Below, in pieces: positions 52,651 through 64,000 of a DNA stretch of 64,000 nucleotides. Origin of the DNA: Silene latifolia. Lineage: Eukaryota; Streptophyta; Magnoliopsida; Caryophyllales; Caryophyllaceae. The stretch is taken from contig NC_133536.1 in assembly GCF_048544455.1 (NCBI RefSeq), positions 26,724,152-26,788,151 on the forward strand. Direction: 5' to 3'. The position numbers and the translations under genes are program-made. The first letter of the stretch is position 1, and each line of letters opens with the position of its first letter. Under the pieces are notes generated by a model that did not search any database, was not told the origin of the DNA, and saw only the letters and a list, made by a program, of their open reading frames with translations.

Positions 52651-54447
52651 TTGTGGTAGAAGATGGTTCTGCCAGTGTGGTGGGAAGCAATAGGAGGGGG
52701 AAATCAGATGGCCTTGGGAGCACCTACAACTGTGGTGTGGCAGATTCTAACGTGGAGGTAGTCTCAAGGTTTATGAAGGCTAACAAATCACTGTGTGCAA
52801 AGATGTTGACCATGAGGAAACAAGTGCTTGACTACTGCCTATTGGACGACCACAGTTTCCCATTAGAGTATGTTTACGATACTTTTCTTTCTTAAAGATT
52901 GTGATATTGTTTTTAGAGTAGTGTGATATTGTTTGCACTATTTAAATTTGATGGTACTTTTATTTTGTCATAACTGCTATTTTTTGTGATACTCTTTCTT
53001 AAGGGATGTGATATTGTTTTAAGAGAAGTGTGATATTGTCTGCACAATTTTAATTTGGTTTGTGTTAATGTTTGGAGCAAAAGGTGGTTTGCCAAATTCG
53101 GTAATGATCAATATCTTGTCAGAAACGATATACTGTCGTTGCTTCCAAATGAGCACGTCAGTAGCAATGTGATTGAATGTTGGTCCCTCATTCTGAACCA
53201 TATTGAGCACACAGAAAAATGTGAAACAAGTTTGATGTTTTTTGGGATTCGACACATGGTAAGCTGTCCATTTAGTTTGATTAAATATAATCACTCTTTA
53301 AAACAAAAATAGGACTTGTAACATATATATTCAAAACAGGAAATAAAAACCGAAGGGGCTGGAGACAGGGAATTGATCAAAGAAAAGATGTTCGAAGAAT
53401 GGGACGAATTCATTAGAAAAAACACAGTTCCCTGTAACCTGCAAGCAGATCTGGTTTTTATTCCAATGGTATGGAAAGAACATTATTTCTGTATTTGTAT
53501 AAATTTCAAAACCGAGACAGTGGAAGTGCTGGACAACACAGAGTACGCCGACTGGGAGCAAACACAAATACACAAAGTTGCAGATTTGGTGGTATGATTA
53601 ATTGATAGTTCTTTAAAGTATTGGTGTATATTAACATTGAAATAATGGATTTCTGTGTTTGTGAAATTATCACTAATGGTTAACCGTAATATTGTAGGCG
53701 GAACACATGAGTGACTACTTAGCGAAGAAGAACGTGGAAAGAGCAGATGATATAATAACATTTGATGTTGTCAACATCAACTTCCCTTGGCAAAAGACAG
53801 AGATGAACAATACTGAGTCTGGAAACTTCTTAATGATGCACATGATTCGATATGAGGGTGTAATGTTTGAAGCCGACCTGAACCAAAAAGTGTATAGGCG
53901 ATACTACAGGCTAGAAATGGCAGCATCATTGCTTTTAGGTGACATAAATGAGAACAGAACACCTTTGATCGAAAAGGTAAAAGAATTTTCAGATGGGAAG
54001 GATGAAATATGGAAGACATTGAAGCAACAGAGGAAGAACAACGAAAAGGCGAAAGGGAAGCATCAAGTGGAAGTACCAATGGCAGAAGTTCAAACAAAAG
54101 AGAATGCTGATGTTGTTGTGGAGGAGACAAATAAAGAAGATGTTCCGGAAACAGCAAAGGAGGATTGTACTAAGAAACCGATTATTAACACAGAATTGCT
54201 AATCCTTCGGCAATCTCCTAGGAAAAGGTAAAAACCATTTACAATTGCATATACAAAAAGATAGAAAGTAATTAGGACAAAAGGTGTCCAGAAATAATAA
54301 CTGACTGTTGGTATGGATTTGCTTTACAGAGGAGCTGATCCCGGAAAAGATGGTGAAGATCGTACGAACGAGCCCACAAGAACATACAAACGTGGTAGAA
54401 TTAAGACCGTTGCAAATCCGAAGAACCGCGGTAGAGGTAGAGGTTGA
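52651..54447 (+). CDS. ULP1-like (C48) unit 2 with Ser in place of the catalytic Cys
   Basis: Five exons join in frame: 52651-52867, 53078-53258, 53340-53591, 53698-54227 and 54330-54447. Donors and acceptors are GT/AG, and no stop occurs before TGA at 54445. Visible parts: QVLDYCLLDDHSF, LVRNDILSLLPNEHVSSN, IECWSLILNHIE, WKEHYFCICINF (His at 53481-53483), EVLDN (Asp at 53532-53534) and NNTESGNFLMMHM, where Ser (TCT, 53818-53820) stands at the usual Cys. The tail is lysine-rich and ends in RGRGRG. It lies ~100 bp after unit 1 and aligns with it, so the two are tandem copies. It may be the 3' end of one large gene or a separate gene whose start is not visible. It is probably a pseudoenzyme, possibly a SUMO or ubiquitin-like binder. 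Confidence 0.75.
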
Positions 54448-55301
54448 GGAAGGAATTAGGACTACTATATTTGTTAGAACAATGTTGTAATTAAACTAAA
54501 TGGTATGTAATGGTAGTAGAACAAGGAATTTAATGGTAACTTTTTATAATGGTAAAATAGTGATGGCTATTTTGGATCTCATCTAACTCTTACTAAAGTG
54601 TGATATTATTTCACGTTTGGTGTGATATTGTGTAATAGTTGCTGTGATATTGCTTTTCAATATCACACAGGGCTAAAACAATACCACACTGTTTACTTTT
54701 AAATATCACTATGGATATGGATTGTTAAATCTCACGTTGATATTATTTTTAGAATGTTGTGATATTGTTGTGTACACAGGTTGATATTGCTTCTCAGTAT
54801 CACACAGTTTGGTAAACAATATCACACAGAGTACTAAACAATATCACACTATAAATATGAAAGTTTAAATCTTACGTTGATATTGTTTTCACAATGTTGT
54901 GATATTGTTGTGTACACAGGTTGATATTGTGTTAGAAAAATGCAGAAGCATATTATGAACTGGCATATTTTGACAACACAAAACACAAGATGTGAAAATC
55001 TTAAAGCAAAAGGCATATATAGTAGTTCTGATGTAGTGATACTGTTTAGAGTAACATGTGAAATATATAAATGTAAGGTGTGATATTGTTTCTCAGGATT
55101 ACAAAATACAAAAACAAGATAACTGAGACAAATAAAATAATCAAATATTCTCCGAGTACGAGTATTTTCTATATAAAATAAAGTATAATCTATACTTTAA
55201 TGAATGTTGTGGTCTATATTAATATACTAGTCATAAAGAATGTCGTCTATTTGCTGCTGCTATAATTAATGAGCGCCATCAACAAAAACTCCTTCGACCA
55301 A
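54448..55301. other. Convergent spacer between ULP unit 2 and the transposase gene
   Basis: This spacer holds the 3' ends of both genes. It is AT-rich with many GATATTG words in both senses, and no coding sequence is seen. Confidence 0.6.
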
Positions 55302-58300
55302 TCAATCATCATCAGCATCATCCTCATCTGAACTACCCTGAAAATACAAAAAGGTGAAACAGTGATATTAGTTTATATAAGGAGTGATATTATTTCAAAT
55401 GAAGTGTGATATTGTTTCTAACTCGGAACAATTACAAACAATATCACATTCTGTTATCCTCAAACAGTGATACTGTGTACTACAAAGTGTGATATTATTT
55501 CTAATAAGGTGTGATATTATTTCTAATAAGGTGTGGTATTGTTTCTAAAATTACCAGGAAAATATTAAAAAAAGTTGAGACAGATGTGTTGACACATTCT
55601 GTTATCCTCAAATAATATCACATTCTGTTATCGTCAAATAGTGATATTGTTTAGTATAAGATGTGATATTATTTAAAATAACCTGTGATATTGTTTCTGA
55701 CTCGTGACCATACAGCATATATAAAAAGTTTCATACATAGACTTTTCATAGTGAACATACCTTATTGTCGGCATCAGGTACAAAAGCATTAGGACAGTTA
55801 CGTTTATCATGGTGAGCCATTTGTTTGCAATTACGACAAAGCCTTTTAGGCTTCTCCGCTTTAGCTATGCATTGTTGCTTTTTGGAGATCATTCTCTTGC
55901 CGCTACCCTTGTTCTTTGCCTGACGAGGTGGTAGAATCCTCACCTCAGTTGAGGAACTGCACCCAAGAAGCATCTCCAACTCCTGCTCTTTGGTCATTGA
56001 CTCTGATTACGGATTGAGTTTCACCCTGAATTGTTTAAGTGTGTCAACAAGATCAGTGATGTCCTTCGTAGACACATTCTTGAGCACACTGATGGTCACG
56101 TAGAACTCTGACCATAACTTGCACATTTCCATCTTTCGTAAATCAGTGGCATCAAAATCCTCAATTAACTCACCATGTGGACCATAAAGACGGATCTTAT
56201 GTGCATTCTTGGTCCACCGCATAAGAAGGTATTTATCGGGCAAAGTGTGTACTTGTTTTCCAGAGTAAACCCAGATAATGTGTCTACAAATAATACCCTT
56301 CCTGTTGAACAGCTTGCAAGAACATTCAGCGTCATTCGTGAGAGAATTGTAGACAACTTGGTAGGTCTTCTGCGTTCTGGCATCAGCAATACCAATTAAT
56401 TCTACACCGTTTGCAGGTGGTGTGAAGCCACCAACACTAAGGGAACAAATAGAAGCAGAAGCTTCTACTTGAAAATCGAGAAAGCAAAGATTTGTATAAA
56501 CCTTGGAAGCATGAGCTTCCAACTTAAGAGAAGTCGCTAATTGTGGAAGAGTACAATCATCGTTTCTATCAAGTTGTTTTTGAGTATGGCGCTGTACATC
56601 AATGGCGCTTTGAAACCGCATCAAGAATTCAACAAGTGTACCATGTGCATTTTCAAAACGCTTGAAAAAATTATTCTGACTCTCAGAACGTTGAGTTGTT
56701 CGTAATAGACAACCCATAGGAACATCACGAAAATAAGTTGGGATCCATTTCCTCCTTTTTCTAAACATGGTTGACAACCAGGAATTACCTTCAAGATTAT
56801 GCTCATTGACCAACTGACACCACTTTTCTTCAAATTCACGAGGTTCTAACTCAGCATCCCAAACAATAGCATTCAAACGGCTGACAAAATCAGTCTCTTT
56901 CGATATTACAGGCCCAACCTTATTAGTAAGCTTTTGCATAATATGCCACATGCAATATCTGCGCTTAGCATGTTTGAAGACAGCACGCAAACCCAACTTT
57001 ATTCCAAAGACACCGATCGGTTATTATACAAAGGTGGCTCTCGTCCCATAGCACCAAGGAACTTTTGAAAGACCCACGTGAACGAATCTTCATCCTCATG
57101 AAATAGCAAGGCAGAAGCAAAAGTAACTGACCTTTTGTGGTGGTCTACGCCAGTAAAAGGAGTGAAAAGCATACAATACTTATTCGTACTGTAAGTTGGA
57201 TCGTAAGTGATGTAATCACCAAACAAAGCATAGTTTCTACGAGACTCTGCATCACACCAAAACGCACGAACCAAGCATTTACCAGAATCCACCTCATAAT
57301 CAAAGTAAAAACCTTCAGTGGTATCACGTTTATCCTCAAAATAGTTAACAAACAGTTGAGCATCCCGGTCTCCTATGAAACATTTGATATCCCTTCCAAA
57401 ATTCTTAAAATCAACCAGTTGAGCTCCAACATTCTCATAGCCATCTACATATTCCTTGACATTTCTAAATGCCCTTGTTGGCCCTTGATTAACCCTTGAA
57501 TGATCAATAATTGTCTTTTTATGGTAAAGATGGAGGTGCCTGTGTTTTTTTTGAAACTGTTGATTTCTAAGTGAACAAAGACGGTGATTATGCCACTCAC
57601 GAAACTGAAAAACAACATAACCATCCCCATTATAGCGAAACTCAATCATAGCAGTACAACCAATCCTAGTTAATTTAGTGTTCCTGATATCAAAAGGCCT
57701 GGGAGTTGCCTGCTTCTTTCCACTATCTAAAACAGTAGCCTTCCTCTTACGATCTCTAAAACCTTCACGGTTGCAAACAACAAATTTATACTTCACATCA
57801 CCAGATACAGACCTTTTTTGAGAAGACTTCCTAGGTTCAAAACCACATGCTTCTGCATACACATCATAAAAACTAATAGCTTCATCCAACGTCCCAAACA
57901 ACTGGCCAATATAAGGTTTAAACTCAGGTGCAACATTCCTTATCCACAATTCACTACCACCAGGTGTGGAGTCCAAAAGTAGTTGATGCACACGAGAAGG
58001 AACAGAATGTTGTTCAACATGTGGAGTAGAACTAGATGCATCAGGTGGTTCAATCAGAACAGTAGAAGTAAGTGAAGACTCAACAATAGCAGTACTATCT
58101 TCAGAGGTAATGGCAGAGACATGAAGATCATTACAGGAAGAAGAAGTTACATTACTTGTAGGATCTGGCAAGAAAAGTAAAATGTAAAATAACAAGAAAA
58201 AATCTTAAAGATATGGAGGAAATCAAAATCACACAAGTGGCTGAACAATATCACATATCCAGGAAAACAATATCACGTTGTTTGGGAAAAATATCACACA

Positions 58301-58662
58301 TGAAGATGGAAAACGATATCACAAGGAATGTTGCAGGAACAATATCACACAAGTGCCTGAACAGTATCACATATCCAGGAAAACAATATCACGTACTCTG
58401 GAACAAATATCACACGTGAAGTTGAAAAACAATATCACAAACGTGAATATACAATGGTACATATCAACATAAACAATATCACCAGTTGTAGAAAACAATA
58501 TCACATATTGAGCAAAATAAGAACGTCAATGAACAAAAAATATTTACCAAAATTATAACGAACATGTGACTGAAAGCTGAAAGTACAAAATAAAGAGAGA
58601 AGACGCAGAGATTTCAGAATACGCTGAAAGTACAAAATTAAGAAGAATAACATACCAGACAT
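55302..58662 (-). pseudogene. FAR1/FHY3-type MULE transposase, damaged
   Basis: This is a DDE transposase of the FAR1/FHY3 (Jittery-like) group, a nuclear DNA-binding protein. Inferred exons: a 7-nt start exon 58662-58656 (ATGTCTG), main exon 58163-55761, and an acidic last exon 55337-55302 (GSSDEDDADDD). Domains in order: FAR1 zinc DNA-binding domain (SFYDVYAEACGF, YKFVVCNREG, RIGCTAMIEF, WHNHRL), MULE catalytic core (YITYDPTYSTN near 57200; IITD-like block near 57020; YCMWHI), SWIM zinc finger (ECSCKLFNRKGIICRH near 56300) and a CCHC-like knuckle (CRNCKQMAHHDKRNC near 55830). Breaks: small frame shifts at about 57000-57030 in the catalytic region, and a TAA at 56007-56009 before the knuckle. 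The rest of the frame is open, so damage is recent or partly sequencing error. Confidence 0.88.
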
Positions 58663-58674
58663 CGCAATGATATG

Positions 58675-59120
58675 ATTGAATACGCAGAGATTTGAGCAGG
58701 AAAACCTGGAAATCAAACAAAAAACGTACCGAATTTTAAGGAAGCACAAAAGTAAATTGAAAATAACAAATAAATCAAGATGAAATTCGAAGCATATAAG
58801 CGAAAAGAAGAACAAACAGATTAAGATAAGAAGGAAGGCGAAACATAAGGACGAAAAACGGCAATTACATACCTGAACAAAGGAAATAATTGGAATAATA
58901 TGATAATTGTGAAGAATGAGCAGCAAAACCTGGAAATAAAAGAAAAACGTACCGAATTTTAGGAAACACAAAATTAAATTGAAAATAACAAACAAAAGCA
59001 AGATGAAATACAAATTATAGAAACGAAAGAAGAACAAACAGAGTAATGTTACAACGAATTCGAAATTTAGGGACGAAAAACGCCAATTACGTACCTGAGC
59101 AAACGAACTAATTGGAATAG
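58675..59120 (-). repeat. ~222-bp tandem duplication upstream of the transposase
   Basis: Two diverged copies share AAAACGTACCGAATTTTA and AATATGATAATTGTGAAG-type words: 58675-58890 and about 58900-59120. They lie in the promoter or 5' UTR of the transposase gene. The minus-strand AG|GTATGT-like donors repeat with the unit, so alternative leader exons are possible. Confidence 0.7.
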
Positions 59121-59344
59121 TATGATAATTGTGAAGAATGACGACGAAAAACGGAGATGACGCCTAAATTCTAGGGTTTTCCAGCTCAACAATGGAGGAA
59201 GAAGCTACAGTGGAGAGAGAAGTTGAAGGGAGAAGAAGAAAAAGGAGGAAATAACGGTATTTGCTGTAAAAAGTGGTTTATATAGGCGAGTGTTAAATTA
59301 CAGATTTGCCCTTGCTTGTTTCCACCCTAAATACCTATCATAGT

Positions 59345-59399
59345 ATTAATCCTCAATCCTCAAATATATAAGTAATACTCACATGATCCCATTCCTATA
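59345..59399 (-). repeat. Right TIR of the coding MULE
   Basis: Read on the minus strand: GGAATGGGATCATGTGAG, then ATATATTTGAGGATTGAGG. Only a short TATA (59396-59399) separates it from A3, unlike the long TA tracts elsewhere. Confidence 0.8.
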
Positions 59400-61059
59400 G
59401 TTCTCATAAGGTCCTTACATCTTATGAGTCCCTAAGTCCTTATAAGGGCCTTTGGATGGAAGGGATGGAGGGATGAGATTACATCTCATTGAAGGGTCAC
59501 AATTCACCCTCCCTAATCTTCTTCCCTAATTGTGTATAACTCTACCTAATTTTGTATAACTCTACCACCATTCTAATCTCCCAACTCACATCCTCATTAT
59601 TCATTCATTCACATTTCTCTCATACACTCATTCTCTCTCATCTTTCTCTCATCCTCTCAAAAAAAAAAAAAAAACCAAATCAACAACAAAAAAACCAACA
59701 AAAAAAAAACCAAAAAAAAGAAAAACAAGAGAACAACAGACCCACCACCACCGAGAACCAACACCACCGAGAACCACCTCCCTCCCTCATCACCCACTGC
59801 TCACCAACCAAACCACCCACCACATCTCCTAACCCGGCTTCAACCACCGCACGCCGACACCACCACTGACGACCTCCACCACACCACACGCTCTCTACCC
59901 CTCCGTCTTTCCTCCTCCTGCAGCCACCACAACACCACCCCACCAACACCAAACCGGACATCCACCATTTCTCCCTCCGTCATGACTCTCCGCCCTTCCT
60001 CCGCATTTCTCCCTCCGTCATGCCTCTGCCTTCCTTCCGCCTCCGAAAACCACCCCCACCAAACTGGACATCCACCACTGACCCCACCACCAAACCGGAC
60101 AGCCACCACAAACCACGAAACCACCGCCATCTGTCGTCTCCCTCTTGTCTCAGATCTACCCAGAAAACGCCACCACCGTCTCATGCCGCCCTCCTTCCTC
60201 CCCCATCACCACCGAGCCCACCACTCATTTCTCCATCCTCTCCTTCAAATCTGCAATTTTTTTTTAACTTTCTTTTTTTCGATTTGTTTTGTTTTGTTTA
60301 CAAAACCGGCAGCCCTTTTTTGTTTTGTTTATGCGTTTATTGTTTATGCGTTTATGCGTTTATTGTTTTGTTGTTATGTCCCTTTTTTGTTCTTTTTTGT
60401 TTTTATTTTGTTATTTTGTTTTGATTTTGTTTTGATTCTTGCTGTTTTTTTTATTTTGTTATTTTGTTTTGATTTTGTTTTCCTTAGATTTACGAGTTTT
60501 TTTGTTAGATTAACGGTTTTTTTTTTCCTTATTGGTTTTAGATTTGTTGATTTTAATTTTTCATATTTAATTGATTTTTATAAAAGTTACACTATTTATG
60601 ACTAAAGTTATACACTTAAAACATTAAAGTTATACATCTTGTCTATTAAAGTTATACACTGCGTGCATTAGAGTTATACACACGATATTTACATTTGGTT
60701 TTTTTTTTTTGTTATTTGTTTTTTTTTTAATTCTTATTTAAATCTTGTTGTTGTTATTTGATTTTTTGGACTAAAGTTATACATCTTGTCTATTAAAGTT
60801 ATACACTATGTGCATTAGAGTTATACACACGATATTTAAATTTGGTTTTGTTATTTGGTTTTTTTTTATTGTTATTTGGTTTATTTCGATTTCGGGTTGG
60901 GTTGGGTTGTTGGTTTTTTGGTTTTTTTTTTTTTTTTTTTTTTGTTATTTACTTATTATGTTGTTATTTATTTAGATCTAGTTTTTAGATTTTTAGATTT
61001 GTTTTAGATTTTTCATATTATTTTTTTTGTTTTTTTGTTGTTATTTTTTTTTTTTGACT

Positions 61060-62282
61060 AGAGTTATACATCAAATGCCTAGAGTTATACATTGTATGTC
61101 TAGAGTTATACAGATTGTGACTAGAGTTTTACATCTTTTGACTAGAATTATAAATATTTTGACTAGAGTTATACATTAAATGCCTAGAGTTATACATTAT
61201 ATGCCTAGAGTTATACATCATATGCATAGAGTTATACATTATATGACTAAAGTTATACAATTTTGGACTAAAGTTTTACAAATATGGACTAAAGTTATAC
61301 ATATGAAGGACTAGAGTTATACAAAAATGGACTAAAGTTATACAATTATGGACTAAAGTTATACAAAAATTGGACTAAAGTTATACAAAAATTGGACTAA
61401 AGTTATACAAAAATGAACCAAAGTTATACAAAAATGCACCAAAGTTATACAAAAATGCACCAAAGTTATACAAAAAATGGACTAAAGTTATAAAAAAAAT
61501 TGGACTAAAGTTATACAAAAATGAACTAAAGTTATACAAAAATGAACCAAAGTTATACAAAAATAGACCAGAGTTATAAAAAAATGCACCAAAGTTATAC
61601 AAAAAATGGACTAAAGTTATACAAAAAAATGGACTAAAGTTCTACAAAAATTGGACTAAAGTTATACAAAAATGCACCAGAGTTATACAAACATGCACCA
61701 AAGTTGTACAAAAATGCACCAGAGTTATACAAACATGCACCAAAGTCCATTTTTGTATAACTTTAGTCCATTTTTTGTATAACTTTGGTCCATTTTTGTA
61801 TAACTCTGGTGCATTTTTGTATAACTCTGGTGCATTTTTGTATAACTTTAGTCCATTTTTTGTATAACTTTGGTGCATTTTTTGTATAACTCTGGTGCAT
61901 TTTTGTATAACTCTGGTTCATTTTTGTATAACTTTGGTCCATTTTTGTATAACTTTAATCCATTTTTGTATAACTTTGGTCCATTTTTGTATAACCTCAG
62001 TCTTTTTTTGTATAACTTTGGTCTATTTTTGTATAACTTCAGTCTTTTTTTGTATAACTTTAGTCCATATTTGTATAACTTTAGTCCATATTTGTATAAC
62101 TTTGGTCCATTCTTGTATAACTTTGGTTCATTTTTGTATAACTTTGGTTCATTTTTGTATAACTCTGGTTCATTTTTGTATAACTTTAGTCCAATTTTTT
62201 GTATAACTTTAGTCCATTTTTTGTATAACTTTGGTGCATTTTTGTATAACTTTGGTCATAAAATGTATAACTTTAGTCGTAA
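61060..62282. repeat. 21-bp array arranged as an inverted repeat (A3)
   Basis: The left arm (to ~61742) repeats GGACTAAAGTTATACAAAAAT. The right arm repeats the complement, for example GTCCATTTTTGTATAACTTT. The turn lies at CACCAAAGTCCATTTTTG near 61743. It is the counterpart of 39735-40835 in A1. Confidence 0.92.
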
Positions 62283-62601
62283 ATAGTTAAAAAATCAAAC
62301 AATAAATATGAAAAATATGAAAAAAAAAAATAATAACAAAAACCAAAAAAACTCATAATAACAAAAACAAAAAACCAAATAACAATAATAAAACCAAAAA
62401 ACCAACAACCCAACCAAACCCGAAATATAAAATAAACCAAATAACAAGATTTAAAACCCGAAATCTTTAAAAAAAGTATAACAAGAAGAGATTTGAGAAA
62501 ATGAATAAAAAAGGAGAAGTAACAAAATAAAAGAAAATAAAAGACAACAACAAAAAATGAATGGAAAAAACAACTCAAAACATGAAAATAAAGACCAAAC
62601 G

Positions 62602-62641
<40 letters not shown>

Positions 62642-62901
62642 GGCAAAGTTGGCGGTGCGGTGGCGGCGGTGGTGGGCGGTGAGTTGGTGTCGGGTGGGAT
62701 AGTGGTGGGTGGTGGTGAATGAGGAAGAGAAGAATGAATGATTTATTTGGGTTTTTTGATTTAATTGGATTTTTTGGGTTTTTTGATTTAATTGGATTTT
62801 TTGGGTTTTATTTATTTATTTGGGTTTTGGGTTTTTTATTTATTTGGATTTTTTGGGTTTTTATTTTTTGGGGTTTTAGAGAGAAGATGAGTTGTGTGAT
62901 A

Positions 62902-63195
62902 CTTCCTCCATTCAACTCCACTCTACCATCTTTCCTTTTCCATCCATTCAACTCCACTCTACATATTTCCTAAAAAAGAATGTTAAATGACCATTTTGTC
63001 CTCATACCCCATTACTTATTTACAATATTTACCACTCATACCCCACTACTTCTACATCAAACTCCACCCTTTTTCACTCATACCCCACTTAATTACATTA
63101 TACCTCATTATTTATACAATATTTTCCACCCAACCCCACCCTTCTTAATATTTGTGCAAAATACAAATAGGTAGAGTGGAGTTGAATGGAGGAAG
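62902..63195. mobile_element. Stowaway-type MITE in A3
   Basis: 294 bp with 26-bp perfect TIRs (CTTCCTCCATTCAACTCCAC, then TCTACC) and a TA duplication at 62900-62901 and 63196-63197. Size, TA target and CTTCCTCC-like ends fit Tc1/mariner-derived Stowaway MITEs. It has no coding capacity. Confidence 0.9.
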
Positions 63196-63399
63196 TATAT
63201 GAGAGAAGTGGATGAGAGGAAAAGAAGTTATAGTGAATTAGTGATTAATTAGAAGGATTAGTGAAGGAGGAGAGAATGAGTGATATTAGTACATAAACAC
63301 ACTTTTGGAGGTTGATCTTGGCCATCCATCTCCCTCCATCCAATGGCTCACAATAGGACTTATGGACTCAAATATATAGAGGGCCTTAGTTGATCCTTC

Positions 63400-64000
<601 letters not shown>

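Larger units (their letters stand above)
49555..58510. repeat. Dispersed GTGATATTGTTT words in MULE introns and spacers
   Basis: Clusters lie at about 49555-49870, 51770-51880, 52895-53040, 54590-54930, 55360-55700 and 58230-58510. Plus-strand GTGATATTGTTT dominates in the left and middle clusters. The complement AACAATATCAC dominates at 58230-58510, and 54640-54860 and 55360-55700 hold both. Exons lack them. Confidence 0.85.
47074..59399. mobile_element. Coding MULE, 12.3 kb, with FAR1-type transposase and ULP1-like genes
   Basis: This is a large TIR transposon. The left end (47074-47117) reads GGGATCCGGTGAGAAC then AAATATTTGAGGATTGAG. The right end, reverse-complemented (59399 to ~59345), reads GGGATCATGTGAG then ATATATTTGAGGATTGAG. 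Inside are two ULP1-like units on the plus strand and a FAR1/FHY3-type transposase gene on the minus strand, converging on a spacer at 54448-55301. GTGATATTGTTT words fill introns and spacers. 47118-48248 is an AT-rich leader without a gene. MULEs that carry ULP1-like genes are known from Arabidopsis (KAONASHI) and melon (CUMULE). The transposase and first ULP unit have breaks, so present mobility is doubtful. Confidence 0.85.

Noticed and set aside
59982-60605. Pro/His/Ser-rich then Phe-rich open frame in A3
   Set aside because: Composition follows C/A-rich and T-rich low-complexity DNA, and the equivalent region of A1 is not kept open in the same way.

Overview
This window looks like nuclear DNA of a flowering plant, probably a eudicot. 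It has intron-bearing LRK10-like receptor kinases, plant-type Ty3/Tat, Ty1/copia and L1 elements, a fragment of an auxin-response (Aux/IAA) gene, and Mutator-like (MULE) transposons with FAR1-type transposase and ULP1-type protease genes. The large Ty3 element resembles Retand of Silene in layout (internal tandem repeat plus antisense ORF), so Caryophyllales is a reasonable but weak guess.

1-18.0 kb is a tandem cluster of three minus-strand LRK10L-type receptor kinase genes. Genes 1 (262-2332) and 2 (7472-9614) can each be read as full three-exon genes. Gene 3 (10576-18048) is a pseudogene: its ectodomain carries deletions, and its last exon is split by a 5.1-kb non-coding LTR element (10744-15843) with LTRs that read as identical and a perfect 5-bp target duplication. 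Between genes 1 and 2 lies a copia fragment fused to the 3' half of an L1-type LINE with a poly(A) tail.

18.85-30.39 kb is an 11.5-kb minus-strand Ty3/Tat retroelement. It has near-identical LTRs, an ATATA target duplication, gag and pol regions, a duplicated RNase H-like block, a ~206-bp tandem array and a plus-strand antisense coding region with its own TATA-like box. It is broken, but young.

31.5-64 kb is the most unusual part. Seven complete terminal-inverted-repeat (TIR) elements and the start of an eighth lie end to end. Almost every junction is a (TA)n microsatellite. In order they are C (31548-35573), D (35640-38998), A1 (39031-42684), B (42791-44276), A2 (44349-46989), a 12.3-kb coding MULE (47074-59399), A3 (59400-63402) and A4 (63473 onward). 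The MULE carries a FAR1/FHY3-type transposase gene (minus strand, damaged) and two ULP1-like units (plus strand). The second ULP1-like unit is open across five exons but has Ser where the catalytic Cys should be. D keeps a remnant of the same gene with the same Ser, which ties it to the coding element. C has captured the C-terminal half of an Aux/IAA gene. Most of the elements also carry their own array of short AT-rich motifs, often in two opposed halves.

Taken together, the right half looks like a family of (TA)n-targeting, ULP-bearing MULEs and their non-autonomous relatives that have repeatedly inserted next to one another. The left half is a disease-resistance-type kinase cluster being eroded by retroelements. 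Exon and element limits were read by eye and may be off by a few bases.
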